From NCBI RefSeq assembly GCF_024347515.1, contig NZ_AP025493.1, positions 992,001 through 1,056,000 of the forward strand: 64,000 nt of DNA. The letters are read 5' to 3'. Of this stretch, positions 25,648-33,737 are shown one piece after another; position 1 is the first letter of the stretch, and each line of letters starts with the position of its first letter. The notes beneath the pieces are model-generated. The model did not search any database. It saw only the letters and a list, made by a program, of their open reading frames with translations, and was not told the DNA's origin. The stretch is from Vibrio gigantis (lineage in GTDB: Bacteria > Pseudomonadota > Gammaproteobacteria > Enterobacterales > Vibrionaceae). The translations under genes were made by a program, and so were the position numbers.

Positions 25648-26833
25648 AATCACTTTTAACTTGGGAAGGACCTACACATAGTATTAGAGCAATACTGATA
25701 ACTCCACCAGCAGCCAGTATAAATACCAACATATTCAATGCACTTAGCCCAACAACACCCATCAACCAAATGAACAGTGCCGAAGTACACACCTGAGAAA
25801 CACCCAGTATTGAACTGGCCATGCCTGCTCGCTGTGAATAACAACTCAATGCTTGGCTCATCGCGACACCAAAACCTAACGAGAAGCCGCCGCATACGAA
25901 GGCAAAACCAATAAGCGTCACGTAATGCCCTAAGCCGCCATCGATCGATGCGAGCAGCAAGACAGCCGCAATAACAAAGCACATTTGAGATGTCAGCATC
26001 AGGCTTTTCTGCTTAAACACGTTCAATGCAAACGGAGCCGAGAACGACACCAACATACTCACAAATGCTGTGAGAGCCATGGTGTAGGAATACTGACCAC
26101 GGTCGAAGCCAAGTTCTGTCATGATCAACATTGGAGAGACATTCACGTAAGTCAGAATCGCCGTCACACCCAAACTGGTCATGATCACTCGGCTAATGAA
26201 CAACGGTTCTTTAAATGTTTCGATTGACGTCGCTTGAGATGCCTCAGATACAGAGACTTTCATTACCATTGACTCTGTAACGTTAGGTTTAGTCTCTTTT
26301 AGTACAAACACCGACAACACGCCCACCACGACACCCATACTCGCCATGGTCGTAAACAGGCTCGGCCATGGGTATACCATCATGATTAAGTGACCAATCA
26401 CCGGAGCCAACACGGGAACAATACAGGTAATGCCATTCATCATCGACAAAACCTTGGCTCGCTTTTGGTCGTCCAATACATCTCGCAAAATAGCAAACGC
26501 AACAACGTAACAAGAGCCCGCGCCTACACCTTGAAAAAAGCGTACTGCGAGAAATGGTTCAGCACTGGTGACACTCGCCCCCAGCATCGAAGAAGCGGTA
26601 AACACGATAGCGCCGAAAATCGCGACAGGCTTTCGCCCCACCGTATCGGCGAACTTACCAGCAAACAGCATAGTGGTTGCCATACCAGCTAAATAAATTG
26701 AAAACGCGACATGCAATTGCGCTTCAGAAGCATTCAGATCCGAAGCGATTTGAGGTAACCCAACAAGATACAGATCAATCGCTGTTGGGTATAAAAGAAC
26801 AAGCGCAAAACTACAAAACAGAAAACGATACAT
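25622..26833 (-). CDS. mdtL: MFS multidrug efflux transporter MdtL
   Basis: A 403-residue, 12-helix drug:H+ antiporter of the Bcr/CflA type. It resembles E. coli MdtL along the N-terminal half: FCSFALVLLYPTAIDLYLVGLP, LNASEAQLHVAFSIYLAGMA, and the family motif A GKFADTVGRKPVAIFGA. E. coli MdtL confers chloramphenicol resistance when overproduced. A hairpin at 26839-26859 covers its probable Shine-Dalgarno sequence. The yidZ gene overlaps its end, so both share a transcript. Confidence 0.9.
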   Translation of the reverse strand: MYRFLFCSFALVLLYPTAIDLYLVGLPQIASDLNASEAQLHVAFSIYLAGMATTMLFAGKFADTVGRKPVAIFGAIVFTASSMLGASVTSAEPFLAVRFFQGVGAGSCYVVAFAILRDVLDDQKRAKVLSMMNGITCIVPVLAPVIGHLIMMVYPWPSLFTTMASMGVVVGVLSVFVLKETKPNVTESMVMKVSVSEASQATSIETFKEPLFISRVIMTSLGVTAILTYVNVSPMLIMTELGFDRGQYSYTMALTAFVSMLVSFSAPFALNVFKQKSLMLTSQMCFVIAAVLLLASIDGGLGHYVTLIGFAFVCGGFSLGFGVAMSQALSCYSQRAGMASSILGVSQVCTSALFIWLMGVVGLSALNMLVFILAAGGVISIALILCVGPSQVKSDYEEATSPS

Positions 26834-26838
26834 AACAC

Positions 26839-26859
26839 CCCCACATAATTGATGTGGGG
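26839..26859 (-). promoter_or_regulatory. Hairpin occluding the mdtL ribosome-binding site
   Basis: On the minus strand, CCCCACAT (26852-26859) pairs perfectly with ATGTGGGG (26839-26846) over a 5-base loop. The 3' arm with one extra G supplies the only purine-rich Shine-Dalgarno candidate (GGGGG), 5 bases before the mdtL ATG. No T-run follows, so a terminator is unlikely. Confidence 0.6.
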
Positions 26860-26917
26860 ATAGTATGAGCCAAACGACAAACTAGCGAGTGGCATCTGCG
26901 ACAGTAGGTCTTTCCAT

Positions 26918-28141
26918 TTACGACATACCATTTCTAAGTGCTGCATCTTTGATGGAGGCATACATCAAACAACTCACGACACATACCCCACCCATGATGA
27001 GATAACCCGCACTCACACCAAAGAATTTCACGCTCATCCCCGCGATCAAATAAGTGAACAACCACCAGAAATGCGTTAAAGAGAAGTGCGCTGCAAAATA
27101 TGGGGCGGTGTCTTCTCCCTCGCACGCTTGGGTGATCAATAGGCCTGCGGAAGTTTGAATACAAGACATCCCTCCCCCCATGGCTAAACACATTACTCCA
27201 AAGCCGACCCAACCAGGCGTGAAACTACCCACCACAAAAGAGCCACAAATTGTCAGTAAACCTATCCAGTGGAAATGTTGAGGAGAATGATTTTCTAGCC
27301 ACTTTGGTAACCGAAGCGCCATCAACATAGAGCCCAAGCCAACAACCATCATCGCTAATGCGGTTTGCGTTTCGTCACCATGCAGCACTTCATGCACATA
27401 GATAACCGTATTCACCAGCACCATCGCAGAAGCACTGGCCGCTGCCAGATACGCAAACCATAAAGCTCTCAATTTAGGTTTATTCAAATAATTACGCAGC
27501 CCTTGCATCACACTAAGTTTCTGAGTTTTATAAGCTGATTCTGTTACTCCTTTCAAATTCGGAAGTGTGCACAGTAAGATCAAAAACCCAGACAGCAAAA
27601 AGGTAGCGGCATCAAGCATGAACAGCTGCCTAAAGCCAATTAAGCTCAGCAATAAGGCCGTCAGCATTGGGCTAAAGATCTGTTCAAGATCGTAAGCCAT
27701 TCGGCTGAACGACAGGGCTTTCGCATACTGTGTTTTATCCACCAACACCAACGGCAACGTGGATTGAAACAACGGCGTAAACCCCGCAGAACATGCATTG
27801 ATGAGAAACATCAACACATAGACTTCCCACACTTCAGTGACAAACGGCAAACATACAAATAGCAACGCCCTAATCAAATCGAGCGCGACCAAAGTCCGTC
27901 TTTTCGGTAACTTATGTGCGATAGCACCAAATACCGGAGCTAATCCAATGTACGCCAACATCTTCAAAGCGAAAGCGATACTCAGCACCATACCTGCGTC
28001 ATCACCTGATAGTTCATAAGCGAGCAACGCTAAGCAGATAGAACTCATGCCCGTGCCGACCAAAGAGATAATCTGCGCAGACAGCAGGCGTATATAGTCT
28101 CGGTTGCGCCACATTGGCGTCGTGCTCATTTCAGTGATCAT
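26918..28141 (-). CDS. MFS transporter (MFS_3/EntS-like exporter)
   Basis: A 407-residue transporter with 12 predicted helices. The opening MWRNRDYIRLLSAQIISLVGTGMSSICLALLAYELSG and the motif GAIAHKLPKRRTLVALDLIR are typical of the MFS_3 exporters that include EntS and macrolide pumps. Its ATG overlaps the stop of the carboxypeptidase gene (ATGA, 28138-28141), so translation is probably coupled. The operon also has a MurE-like ligase, making it an exporter of that pathway's product or of a toxic cell-wall-related compound. Substrate is an inference. Confidence 0.85.
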   Translation of the reverse strand: MITEMSTTPMWRNRDYIRLLSAQIISLVGTGMSSICLALLAYELSGDDAGMVLSIAFALKMLAYIGLAPVFGAIAHKLPKRRTLVALDLIRALLFVCLPFVTEVWEVYVLMFLINACSAGFTPLFQSTLPLVLVDKTQYAKALSFSRMAYDLEQIFSPMLTALLLSLIGFRQLFMLDAATFLLSGFLILLCTLPNLKGVTESAYKTQKLSVMQGLRNYLNKPKLRALWFAYLAAASASAMVLVNTVIYVHEVLHGDETQTALAMMVVGLGSMLMALRLPKWLENHSPQHFHWIGLLTICGSFVVGSFTPGWVGFGVMCLAMGGGMSCIQTSAGLLITQACEGEDTAPYFAAHFSLTHFWWLFTYLIAGMSVKFFGVSAGYLIMGGVCVVSCLMYASIKDAALRNGMS

Positions 28142-29409
28142 TCGTTCACCTCAATCCGACCCATCAAGTCAGAGAATAGCCCACCGAACCAAAGTTTGAC
28201 GCTGTCCCAAAGTCGCACCATCCAAGAGCCTTGTTCTACAGTTTGATCTGCGACTAAAGCGTAACTTGCCACCGTACTACCGTTGCTCTTCCAGACGACT
28301 TTGCCCACCTCAGCTCCCTGCTCAACAGGCGCAATAAGCGGATCAATCATTACCACAGATTTTTGCAGCGAATCGACTAACCCTCTAGGCATAGTCAGGT
28401 ACGCATCTTCGGCTATCTTGGCACTAACTTGTTCGATATCCCCCTTCCACACTCGCACCTGAGATTCGACTTGATTGTGCTGCATCACTTGTTTGGTATC
28501 GTAGAAACGAAATCCATAACTCAGTAGGTTCTTTGAAGCCGTGGTTCGTGCTTGCGGGCTATTGGTACCCATCACGACCGATATCAACCGCATCTTACCT
28601 TCCGTAGCAGAGCTGACTAAGCTGTAGCCCGCATTTTCGGTGTAACCCGTTTTGCCACCATCGACGTTAATGGACTTATCCCAAAGCAGCTTGTTTCGAT
28701 TGTATTGAGTGATCTCATTCCACTTGAACAGACGCTCTTGGTATAACGCATAAACGTCTGGTACATCCTTAATGATCGACCGCATCAAAATCGCCATATC
28801 AAGCGGAGAAGTTTGGATTCCTTCGCCATCTAAGCCATGTGCATTCACAAAGTTAGTATCTTGCAGCCCAAGCGATTTCGCCCAACCGTTCATTAGGCTA
28901 ACAAAAGCTTGCTCACTCCCCGCGATGTGTTCGGCCAAAGCGACAGAAGCATCATTACCCGACTGAATGATTAACCCTTTCATAAGGTTCGAGACCGAAA
29001 TCTCGTCTCCAGGCTGAATAAACATCTTGGATGACTCTGAAAATTTTGCCGACCACGCATTTTCACTGACCGAGACTTTATCCTGCCACGTCAATCTACC
29101 GGACTTAATCTCTTGTCCAATCACATAAGCCGTCATCAACTTCGTCAAACTGGCGGGCGCTAAAATCGCGCGTGAGTTTTGCTCTACAATGATGGTGCCT
29201 GACTGAAAGTCCATCAAAACATACCCTTTGGCGGGCAACTCAGGAGGATTGGGCGTGACCACCGCCAAGCTTGGTGCACTGATCCCCGCTAACGTTAAGC
29301 AAGCCAAGGCTAGTCGCCATCGAAGCTTCGCTCTAACCTTCATTTTAGTCTTTGCTTTCACAGCAAAATATGAGGTGACCCTGAACTTCAATACCGAGAC
29401 CGGACTCAT
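28138..29409 (-). CDS. D-alanyl-D-alanine carboxypeptidase, PBP5/6 family
   Basis: A 423-residue low-molecular-weight penicillin-binding protein. Start at the ATG 29409, with a perfect GGAGG 7 bases upstream inside the MurE-like gene. A membrane-targeting segment lies at about 32-49 (RLALACLTLAGISAPSLA). The transpeptidase-fold motifs are intact: Ser87-x-x-Lys90 (SLTK), Ser150-Gly-Asn152 and Lys253-Thr-Gly255. The C-terminal tail (about 395-423, SWMVRLWDSVKLWFGGLF) is an amphipathic membrane anchor. It removes the terminal D-Ala of pentapeptides. Its N-terminus before the signal is longer than usual, and its placement between a MurE-like ligase and an exporter suggests a paralogue with a special job rather than the housekeeping dacA. 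Confidence 0.88.
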   Translation of the reverse strand: MSPVSVLKFRVTSYFAVKAKTKMKVRAKLRWRLALACLTLAGISAPSLAVVTPNPPELPAKGYVLMDFQSGTIIVEQNSRAILAPASLTKLMTAYVIGQEIKSGRLTWQDKVSVSENAWSAKFSESSKMFIQPGDEISVSNLMKGLIIQSGNDASVALAEHIAGSEQAFVSLMNGWAKSLGLQDTNFVNAHGLDGEGIQTSPLDMAILMRSIIKDVPDVYALYQERLFKWNEITQYNRNKLLWDKSINVDGGKTGYTENAGYSLVSSATEGKMRLISVVMGTNSPQARTTASKNLLSYGFRFYDTKQVMQHNQVESQVRVWKGDIEQVSAKIAEDAYLTMPRGLVDSLQKSVVMIDPLIAPVEQGAEVGKVVWKSNGSTVASYALVADQTVEQGSWMVRLWDSVKLWFGGLFSDLMGRIEVNE

Positions 29410-30842
29410 AACATATCCTCCAAAGTCAGTGCCGCAACATCGCCGATATAACATTGTCGACCCACTTGATTAGTCGTGATGTATTGATGAGTTTCCGAGC
29501 CTTTGCCACACACTAAGATAAGGTCACCACTGCGACTCAATTGCTTGGCAACCTGAATCGCCTCATGGCGGTCACTGATTTCGTAGCAAAGCGTACTACT
29601 CACTTGCGAAGTTAATGCACGGAAAATATCCTCCTGCATTTCGCCAAGTGGGTTGTCTGAGGTGAAAATAACAACATCAGAATGGGTAGCGCATAACTTC
29701 CCAATGTCAGCTGCATCCCGAATTCGGTCACCCGTCACACCGACGACCGTTATCACTCGCTTAGCTAACTGAGAGTGAATGCCTTGGTAAAGAGCCGAAA
29801 GGCCATCAAAGTTATGTGCATAATCCACTAAAGCTAAAGCACCATTGTCTAGCGATAGATACTTTGAACGCCCGTCAGGTGCAACAACACCATTCAGCGC
29901 GTTTGCGATGTCCGATAACGACCACTTCAATGTCAACAGGGTTGCTGCCATCGCTAAGGCATTCTCGACATTAAACTGAAAGGGAAGTTGGCTAAAAACA
30001 GGCTCCTTTCTACCTTGATTATTGAGTATAAAAGTAGCGCCAAATTGCTCAACCTTCAGTTGTTCAACATAAATATCCGCCTCTGGATTGTGCATTGAGA
30101 ATGTCACAACATTAACTCGGCTGCTTGCTCGCTCTATCGCAACATTGGCGTGCGCATCATCTAGGTTGATCACCGCAAAACCATTGGGTTGAATACGATC
30201 TAAAATCTGAAGTTTCGCCTGAACATAGCCATCAACCGTTCTGTGATAATCAAGGTGGTCACGGCCAATATTGGTGATCACCCCAACAGACAACGGTACA
30301 AATCCAGCTCTGTCTTGCACCAATGCATGACTGCTTAACTCCATAACGTTATCCGTGACCTGTGCTTCAGCCATATCCTTAAATAAATTCAACAGAGTGA
30401 CACCATCTGGTGTGGTATTACTCAGATCTTGTTTCTTACCCGCGAACTCCACACCGAGCGTTCCAATGTAGGCGCTCCGTTGCTTGTGCTTGAGGATCTG
30501 ATTCAAACCATGAGCAACCGTCGTTTTTCCATTTGTTCCGGTAATACCGATGTGATTAATCTTCTTATGTGGGTATCGATAAAAAGCCTTAATAAGCAAC
30601 AAGCTTTGGTAATGACTTCCAGTCACCAACACAGGCACCGATGCTGAAACAGGTTTTGTTGCAATAATGGCAACCGCCCCATTCGCAATCGCACTTTCAA
30701 TATAACGATGGCTGTCATGAGCAGCCCCTTCGCGGCAAACAAACACATCCTGAGACTCAATATGCTCACTGTTTGTTGAGAAGCGCCTAATCGACAATGC
30801 GCCCAGTTGTTTTAAAAAACCTTTCAATTTGTCACTCAACAT
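29406..30842 (-). CDS. Divergent MurE-like Mur ligase
   Basis: A 478-residue Mur ligase, ATP-dependent amide former. Fold order: N-terminal UDP-sugar-type domain (1-92), central ATPase (93-310) with P-loop GITGTNGKTT (99-108), SSHALVQDR (170-178) and the carbamylated Lys210, then the C-terminal domain. The meso-diaminopimelate motif DNPR of MurE is DNPL (396-399) and the following E-P is absent; GKGHE is GKGSE. The DYAHN (340-344) and VTGDR (369-373) motifs look partly like cyanophycin synthetase. The DSR uridine-binding motif near residue 26 is degenerate. All this suggests a paralogue acting on another amino acid, not the housekeeping MurE of the dcw cluster. First gene of the three-gene operon. 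Confidence 0.85.
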   Translation of the reverse strand: MLSDKLKGFLKQLGALSIRRFSTNSEHIESQDVFVCREGAAHDSHRYIESAIANGAVAIIATKPVSASVPVLVTGSHYQSLLLIKAFYRYPHKKINHIGITGTNGKTTVAHGLNQILKHKQRSAYIGTLGVEFAGKKQDLSNTTPDGVTLLNLFKDMAEAQVTDNVMELSSHALVQDRAGFVPLSVGVITNIGRDHLDYHRTVDGYVQAKLQILDRIQPNGFAVINLDDAHANVAIERASSRVNVVTFSMHNPEADIYVEQLKVEQFGATFILNNQGRKEPVFSQLPFQFNVENALAMAATLLTLKWSLSDIANALNGVVAPDGRSKYLSLDNGALALVDYAHNFDGLSALYQGIHSQLAKRVITVVGVTGDRIRDAADIGKLCATHSDVVIFTSDNPLGEMQEDIFRALTSQVSSTLCYEISDRHEAIQVAKQLSRSGDLILVCGKGSETHQYITTNQVGRQCYIGDVAALTLEDML

Positions 30843-30995
30843 CCACTTGTCCCTTAAGTTGGCTAGGATTTCTTGATTAAGTTGAGTATATTTTGCTGAC
30901 CAACATCGATAAAATTGAACAAATCAATCCAAATTATTAGTCACCTTGATAACCTAGATTCTTTTGTGTTACCTCTACCAGATGCGAGTATTACT

Positions 30996-31934
30996 GTGAA
31001 AGATCTTAATTGGCGTGGAATCGACCTCAACCTACTGCTGACTTTTGATGCACTTTTTCGTTTAAAGAGTGTTTCCGCAGCCTCAAAAGAACTGCACTTG
31101 GGGCAGCCTGCCACCAGTTATAACCTCAAGCGGCTCCGTGAGTTATTGGGTGACCCTCTGTTTGAAAGGCAAGGCAATAAAATGCAGCCGACCGTGAGAG
31201 CACATGAAGTCGCCCCCAAAGTTCAGCAAATTTTGTCGATTTTCACGCAAGATATTTTACCTGCTGAGCAATTTGAGCCACAAAACTACACAGGTCAGTT
31301 CATCATTGGCGTCAGTGACTATGCAGAGCAGATCTTTGGCCCAGACATTTTCGACACACTTCAGAAACTTGCTCCTCAAAGTAAGGTTCTGCTCAAGCCT
31401 GTCGACAGTGCAAATTGCGTAACGTTACTCGAAGATCAAGATACTGACTTATGCATTGGCGTATTTCAGGAGCTACCGAACCACCTCAACACCACCTTTC
31501 TTTACCGAGAAAAGCACCTGTGTACCTTTGATAACAAGGTATTGAATACCAAACTTCCAATTCCGCTAGACACCTACTTAAACACACCGCAAATGATCAT
31601 TACGGCGAATCAAGAGTTAACCAGCCAAGTCGACGGCACATTGGAAAAAATGGGAGTAAAACGAAATGTAGTACTTGGGACGACCCGTTTTCTAACGATT
31701 CGCAGGATGCTTTCAGGAAGAAATCTGTTGGCTGTAATGGCCGAGATGGTCGGTCGTTCTGAGTTAATTGACGATGACTTGGTGTTATGCGACCCGCCGA
31801 TTGATATCCCTGACTTTGATATCGACATGGTGACTTTAAAACGCGACGCGAACCACCCTCGAATTCAGTTTCTGACGCAACTCGTCCAAAACCTCATTCA
31901 AGATAAAGTGAGAGAGCTAAGATTAATCAGATAA
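30996..31934 (+). CDS. LysR-family regulator divergent from the MurE-like operon
   Basis: A LysR regulator with the N-terminus WRGIDLNLLLTFDALFRLKSVSAASKELHLGQPATSYNLKRLRELLGDPLF, of the NodD/SyrM/LinR-like class. I chose the GTG at 30996 because it gives the family-standard start (VKDLNWRGIDLN); the frame is open up to a TTG at 30915, which would add 27 residues. The effector domain (about 90-310) has no annotated ligand. It stands head-to-head with the MurE-like gene, about 150 bp apart, which makes it the probable regulator of that operon. Confidence 0.85.
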   Translation: MKDLNWRGIDLNLLLTFDALFRLKSVSAASKELHLGQPATSYNLKRLRELLGDPLFERQGNKMQPTVRAHEVAPKVQQILSIFTQDILPAEQFEPQNYTGQFIIGVSDYAEQIFGPDIFDTLQKLAPQSKVLLKPVDSANCVTLLEDQDTDLCIGVFQELPNHLNTTFLYREKHLCTFDNKVLNTKLPIPLDTYLNTPQMIITANQELTSQVDGTLEKMGVKRNVVLGTTRFLTIRRMLSGRNLLAVMAEMVGRSELIDDDLVLCDPPIDIPDFDIDMVTLKRDANHPRIQFLTQLVQNLIQDKVRELRLIR

Positions 31935-32166
31935 GCACAAATCGAGGCCAATTCTACAAATATTCATGCTCTATTTTATGGTGGAATCCGCTCGAACTTG
32001 AATTGCCAAGCAATTTATAAACGTTAATCGACCGATAAATGCAATCACAAGATAGATAAAACAACCAACAAATCATAACCTCGACAAATGCCTTTGCAAT
32101 TTTTTTAGAAAATTTCAAAAATTATTAGAATTTAATCCCTAACTCTAATGAGTATTTTGTTAGTCT

Positions 32167-32184
32167 TGGAAACAATTATTTACA
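32167..32184. promoter_or_regulatory. TyrR-box-like site
   Basis: TGGAAA-N6-TTTACA differs from the TyrR consensus TGTAAA-N6-TTTACA at one base. It lies 40 bp before the permease start, as in TyrR control of tyrP in E. coli. Confidence 0.65.
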
Positions 32185-32224
32185 ATCCAAAGAAAAATTA
32201 TTTGGATCGCTAGAGGTTGTTTTT

Positions 32225-33394
32225 TTGAATATGAAATTATTCGGTAGTTCCCTAATCCTTTCAGGAACTGCACTAGGGGCTGGCATGTTGGCCATCCCAA
32301 TGGTTTTAGCTCAGTTCGGCTTTTTGATCAGCTCTGTGCTGATGCTGCTGATTTTTGTTGGCACCACATACTCAGCACTGCTACTCGCAGAAGCCTGCAC
32401 CAAAACCAAAGACAACAGTGGCATGAGCAGTGTTGCTTACCTGACTTTGGGCAGCAAAGGTAAACATTTTATCAATGCACTCTTCTACCTGCTGTTGGTA
32501 TGCATGCTCATCGCTTATATCTTGGGCGTTGGTGACATCATTCACAAACTACTACTCGATGTTGGCGTAGACGTATCTGCATCTGTTGCCTATACGATCT
32601 TCAGCCTATTAATGGGTGTAATTGTAGTGTCGGGTAAATCCTACATCGACAAACTGAATCGCGGACTGTTCATCTTGATGGTGGTCATGCTGTTTATTGT
32701 GATTGCTTCTCTATTTAGCAACATTCGTTTGGATTACCTAACTCAAACTAGCAACTACACAGCCAACGATGTCGTTCAATACAGTGCGGTTATCTTTACC
32801 AGCTTTGCCTCTATGGTGGTGATCCCGTCACTGGTTATCTACAACCGAGAAGCAACACAAAAGCAGATCCGCAATATGATTCTTTTAGGCTCCGTAATCC
32901 CATTGGTCTGCTACCTAACTTGGTTATTTGCGATTATCGGTAACCTTGGAACAGACGCTATCAGTCAGTTCCATAACATTTCAGAGCTGATCTCGGCGTT
33001 TAGCGGACAGTCTGCTTGGTTGAAAGTCGTGATTGCGCTGTTCTCAGCATTAGCCTTGGTGACCTCTTTCCTTGGTGTGTCCATGGCACTTTACGACCAA
33101 AATAAAGATGCCGTTACCAACAACAAAGCGTTGGCTTATGCGTTGACCTTCATTTTGCCTTTGGTATTAGCAGAGCTATTCGCCAGCCAATTTGTAAGCA
33201 TGCTGGACTATGCAGGCATGGTGCTGGTGTTCTTAGCTATTTGGGGCCCACTCGCAATGGTGGTTAAGGTTCGCAGACCGGATTTCCCTCACCTACAAAC
33301 CGAAGGCAGCTATACGGCAGCTGGAGGCGATACAGCACTTATCGCAACATTCGGCTTTGGTGCATTAATTTTTATCTCTTGGTTTATGGGTTAA
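32225..33394 (+). CDS. tyrP: Tyrosine/tryptophan permease (HAAAP family, TyrP-like)
   Basis: A 389-residue inner-membrane aromatic amino acid:H+ symporter of the Mtr/TyrP/TnaB family with about 11 helices. Family features are SLILSGTALGAGMLAIPM at the first helix and SVAYLTLGSKGKHFINALFYLLL. AGAGG at 32212-32216 is spaced 8 bases from the TTG at 32225 but 14 from the ATG at 32231, so I keep the TTG start. A TyrR-like box lies upstream. It is a single-gene unit ended by a terminator at 33430. Tyrosine rather than tryptophan is favoured only by the TyrR box. Confidence 0.85.
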   Translation: MNMKLFGSSLILSGTALGAGMLAIPMVLAQFGFLISSVLMLLIFVGTTYSALLLAEACTKTKDNSGMSSVAYLTLGSKGKHFINALFYLLLVCMLIAYILGVGDIIHKLLLDVGVDVSASVAYTIFSLLMGVIVVSGKSYIDKLNRGLFILMVVMLFIVIASLFSNIRLDYLTQTSNYTANDVVQYSAVIFTSFASMVVIPSLVIYNREATQKQIRNMILLGSVIPLVCYLTWLFAIIGNLGTDAISQFHNISELISAFSGQSAWLKVVIALFSALALVTSFLGVSMALYDQNKDAVTNNKALAYALTFILPLVLAELFASQFVSMLDYAGMVLVFLAIWGPLAMVVKVRRPDFPHLQTEGSYTAAGGDTALIATFGFGALIFISWFMG

Positions 33395-33429
33395 CTATTC
33401 ACTGAGTAATAGACCCAAACTAAGACCAG

Positions 33430-33457
33430 AAAGAGCAGCGTTGGCTGCTCTTTTTTT
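33430..33457 (+). terminator. Rho-independent terminator after tyrP-like gene
   Basis: AAAGAGCAGC / GCTGCTCTTT stem, 4-base loop and seven T. The remaining 280 bp up to yegT hold only that gene's control region. Confidence 0.92.
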
Positions 33458-33638
33458 ATGCCTAATTTCCCTACCCACGTTATTCCTTCCTCCTTATCGA
33501 CACACATCGTCAGAGACCTTCAAACAACGTATTTAGAAACAATAATTTAGATAAACAACTCGTCATATTTAGATCTCAGCACCAGCTCAAAACACCATGT
33601 TCTATGATCATATAAAGTAACTGCGTTGCTGATACATC

Positions 33639-33654
33639 TGATAATTAGATCACA
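33639..33654. promoter_or_regulatory. CRP-like site upstream of yegT
   Basis: TGATA-N6-TCACA keeps one perfect CRP half and three of five bases of the other. It lies about 90 bp before the yegT ATG. Plausible for a nucleoside/sugar operon, but not proven. Confidence 0.35.
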
Positions 33655-33664
33655 AAACAACCTC

Positions 33665-33702
33665 AATGGTATTGTATTGGTATTATCTTTTGAAATACCA
33701 TC
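33665..33702. promoter_or_regulatory. Repeated AATGGTATT elements before yegT, candidate YegW operator
   Basis: AATGGTATT (33665-33673), TTGGTATT (33677-33684) and the inverted copy AATACCAT (33694-33701) lie 36-73 bp before the yegT ATG. The pair 33678-33684 and 33694-33700 forms TGGTATT-N9-AATACCA, a perfect 7-bp dyad. The position over the expected core promoter suggests repression, most simply by the GntR protein YegW. Confidence 0.5.
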
Positions 33703-33737
33703 ATTCGCGTACCCTACAGTACTAAAGGACATAATAA

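Noticed and set aside
29406..30842. Housekeeping murE as the reading of this gene
   Set aside because: Altered DNPR motif and context outside a cell-division cluster; I call it MurE-like instead.
33547..33732. 61-codon open frame on the minus strand before yegT
   Set aside because: It spans the yegT control region and its repeated boxes; no ribosome-binding site.
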